A stretch of 5,695 nt of DNA from Caldivirga sp. (GTDB taxonomy: Archaea; Thermoproteota; Thermoprotei; Thermoproteales; Thermocladiaceae): assembly GCA_028275645.1 (NCBI GenBank), contig JAPWUH010000079.1, positions 1-5,695 on the forward strand. Direction: 5' to 3'. The notes beneath the pieces are model-generated. The model ran no database searches. It saw only the letters and a list, made by a program, of their open reading frames with translations, and was not told the DNA's origin. How positions within the stretch are numbered: the first letter of the stretch is position 1; each line of letters opens with the position of its first letter. Made by a program: the position numbers and the translations under genes. Positions 5,602 through 5,695 of this stretch are shown here, in pieces.

Positions 5602-5695
5602 TTCCTCGGCAGCCCTCCTACCCACCCCCTCGGGGTCGCTTAAGCTACCCCTCATCGTGCCTATGAATTTACTGGTTCCATCTGGATCAACAACC
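5551..5695 (-). CDS. hemC: Probable hydroxymethylbilane synthase (porphobilinogen deaminase), C-terminal end only
   Basis: The minus strand is open from the right edge to a TAA at 5551-5553, giving 47 residues. They begin VVDPDGTSKFIGTMRGS, then DPEGVGRRAAEELLRNA, ending MKNP. The pattern S/D-PDG, a beta strand, then D-P-E-x-x-G-x-x-A-A-E-E-L-L matches the C-terminal domain of HemC, the enzyme that joins four porphobilinogen units into hydroxymethylbilane for heme, siroheme and cobamide synthesis. The catalytic domains and the dipyrromethane-binding Cys lie outside the window, so the call rests on a short tail. It converges on the zinc-finger gene and overlaps its last 51 bases. Confidence 0.65.
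   Translation of the reverse strand, partial: VVDPDGTSKFIGTMRGSLSDPEGVGRRAAEELLRNAHDLISRLMKNP

Noticed and set aside
1..5695. CRISPR array, transposon ends, tRNA or rRNA genes
   Set aside because: No regularly spaced repeat, transposase frame, terminal inverted repeat pair or tRNA cloverleaf was recognised; nearly the whole window is accounted for by coding sequence and short intergenic gaps.

Overview
The window looks like chromosomal DNA from a hyperthermophilic crenarchaeon, probably of the order Thermoproteales. The clues are an archaeal RadA recombinase with a helix-hairpin-helix N-domain, an archaeal/bacterial 2',3'-cyclic phosphodiesterase (ThpR), AT-rich TATA boxes 25-28 bases before several start codons with no Shine-Dalgarno sequence (leaderless transcripts), and an HTH-CBS regulator of an archaeal type. 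A Caldivirga/Vulcanisaeta-like genus is a guess from overall composition and style. No mobile element, CRISPR array, tRNA or rRNA was seen.

Layout. Positions 3-710 (minus strand) hold the N-terminal two thirds of a major facilitator transporter that runs off the left edge. Behind it on the same strand (797-1630) is a winged-helix protein fused to a hydrophobic C-terminal half, apparently a membrane-bound regulator. A short divergent control region (about 1631-1693) built round one palindromic TATA box separates it from the plus-strand block: an unrecognised two-domain protein with an N-terminal winged helix (1694-2569), thpR (2638-3183), radA (3241-4314), an HTH-CBS regulator (4421-5308) and a small cysteine-rich protein made of two B-box-like zinc fingers (5308-5601). 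The 3' end of a minus-strand gene, probably hemC (heme/siroheme pathway), enters from the right edge and overlaps the zinc-finger gene tail to tail by 51 bases.

How the genes work together. The left pair may be a transporter with a co-oriented regulator, although the transporter has its own strong TATA box. The middle genes are transcribed the same way but each has a TATA-like box of its own, so they may be separate units rather than one operon; the shared theme of DNA repair and nucleic-acid processing is inference. The clearest functional unit is the HTH-CBS gene and the tandem zinc-finger gene, which overlap by one base (TAATG). That unit is preceded by a perfect 18-base palindrome, a natural candidate for an operator. 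This small regulator plus zinc-finger unit is the most promising little-described element in the window.
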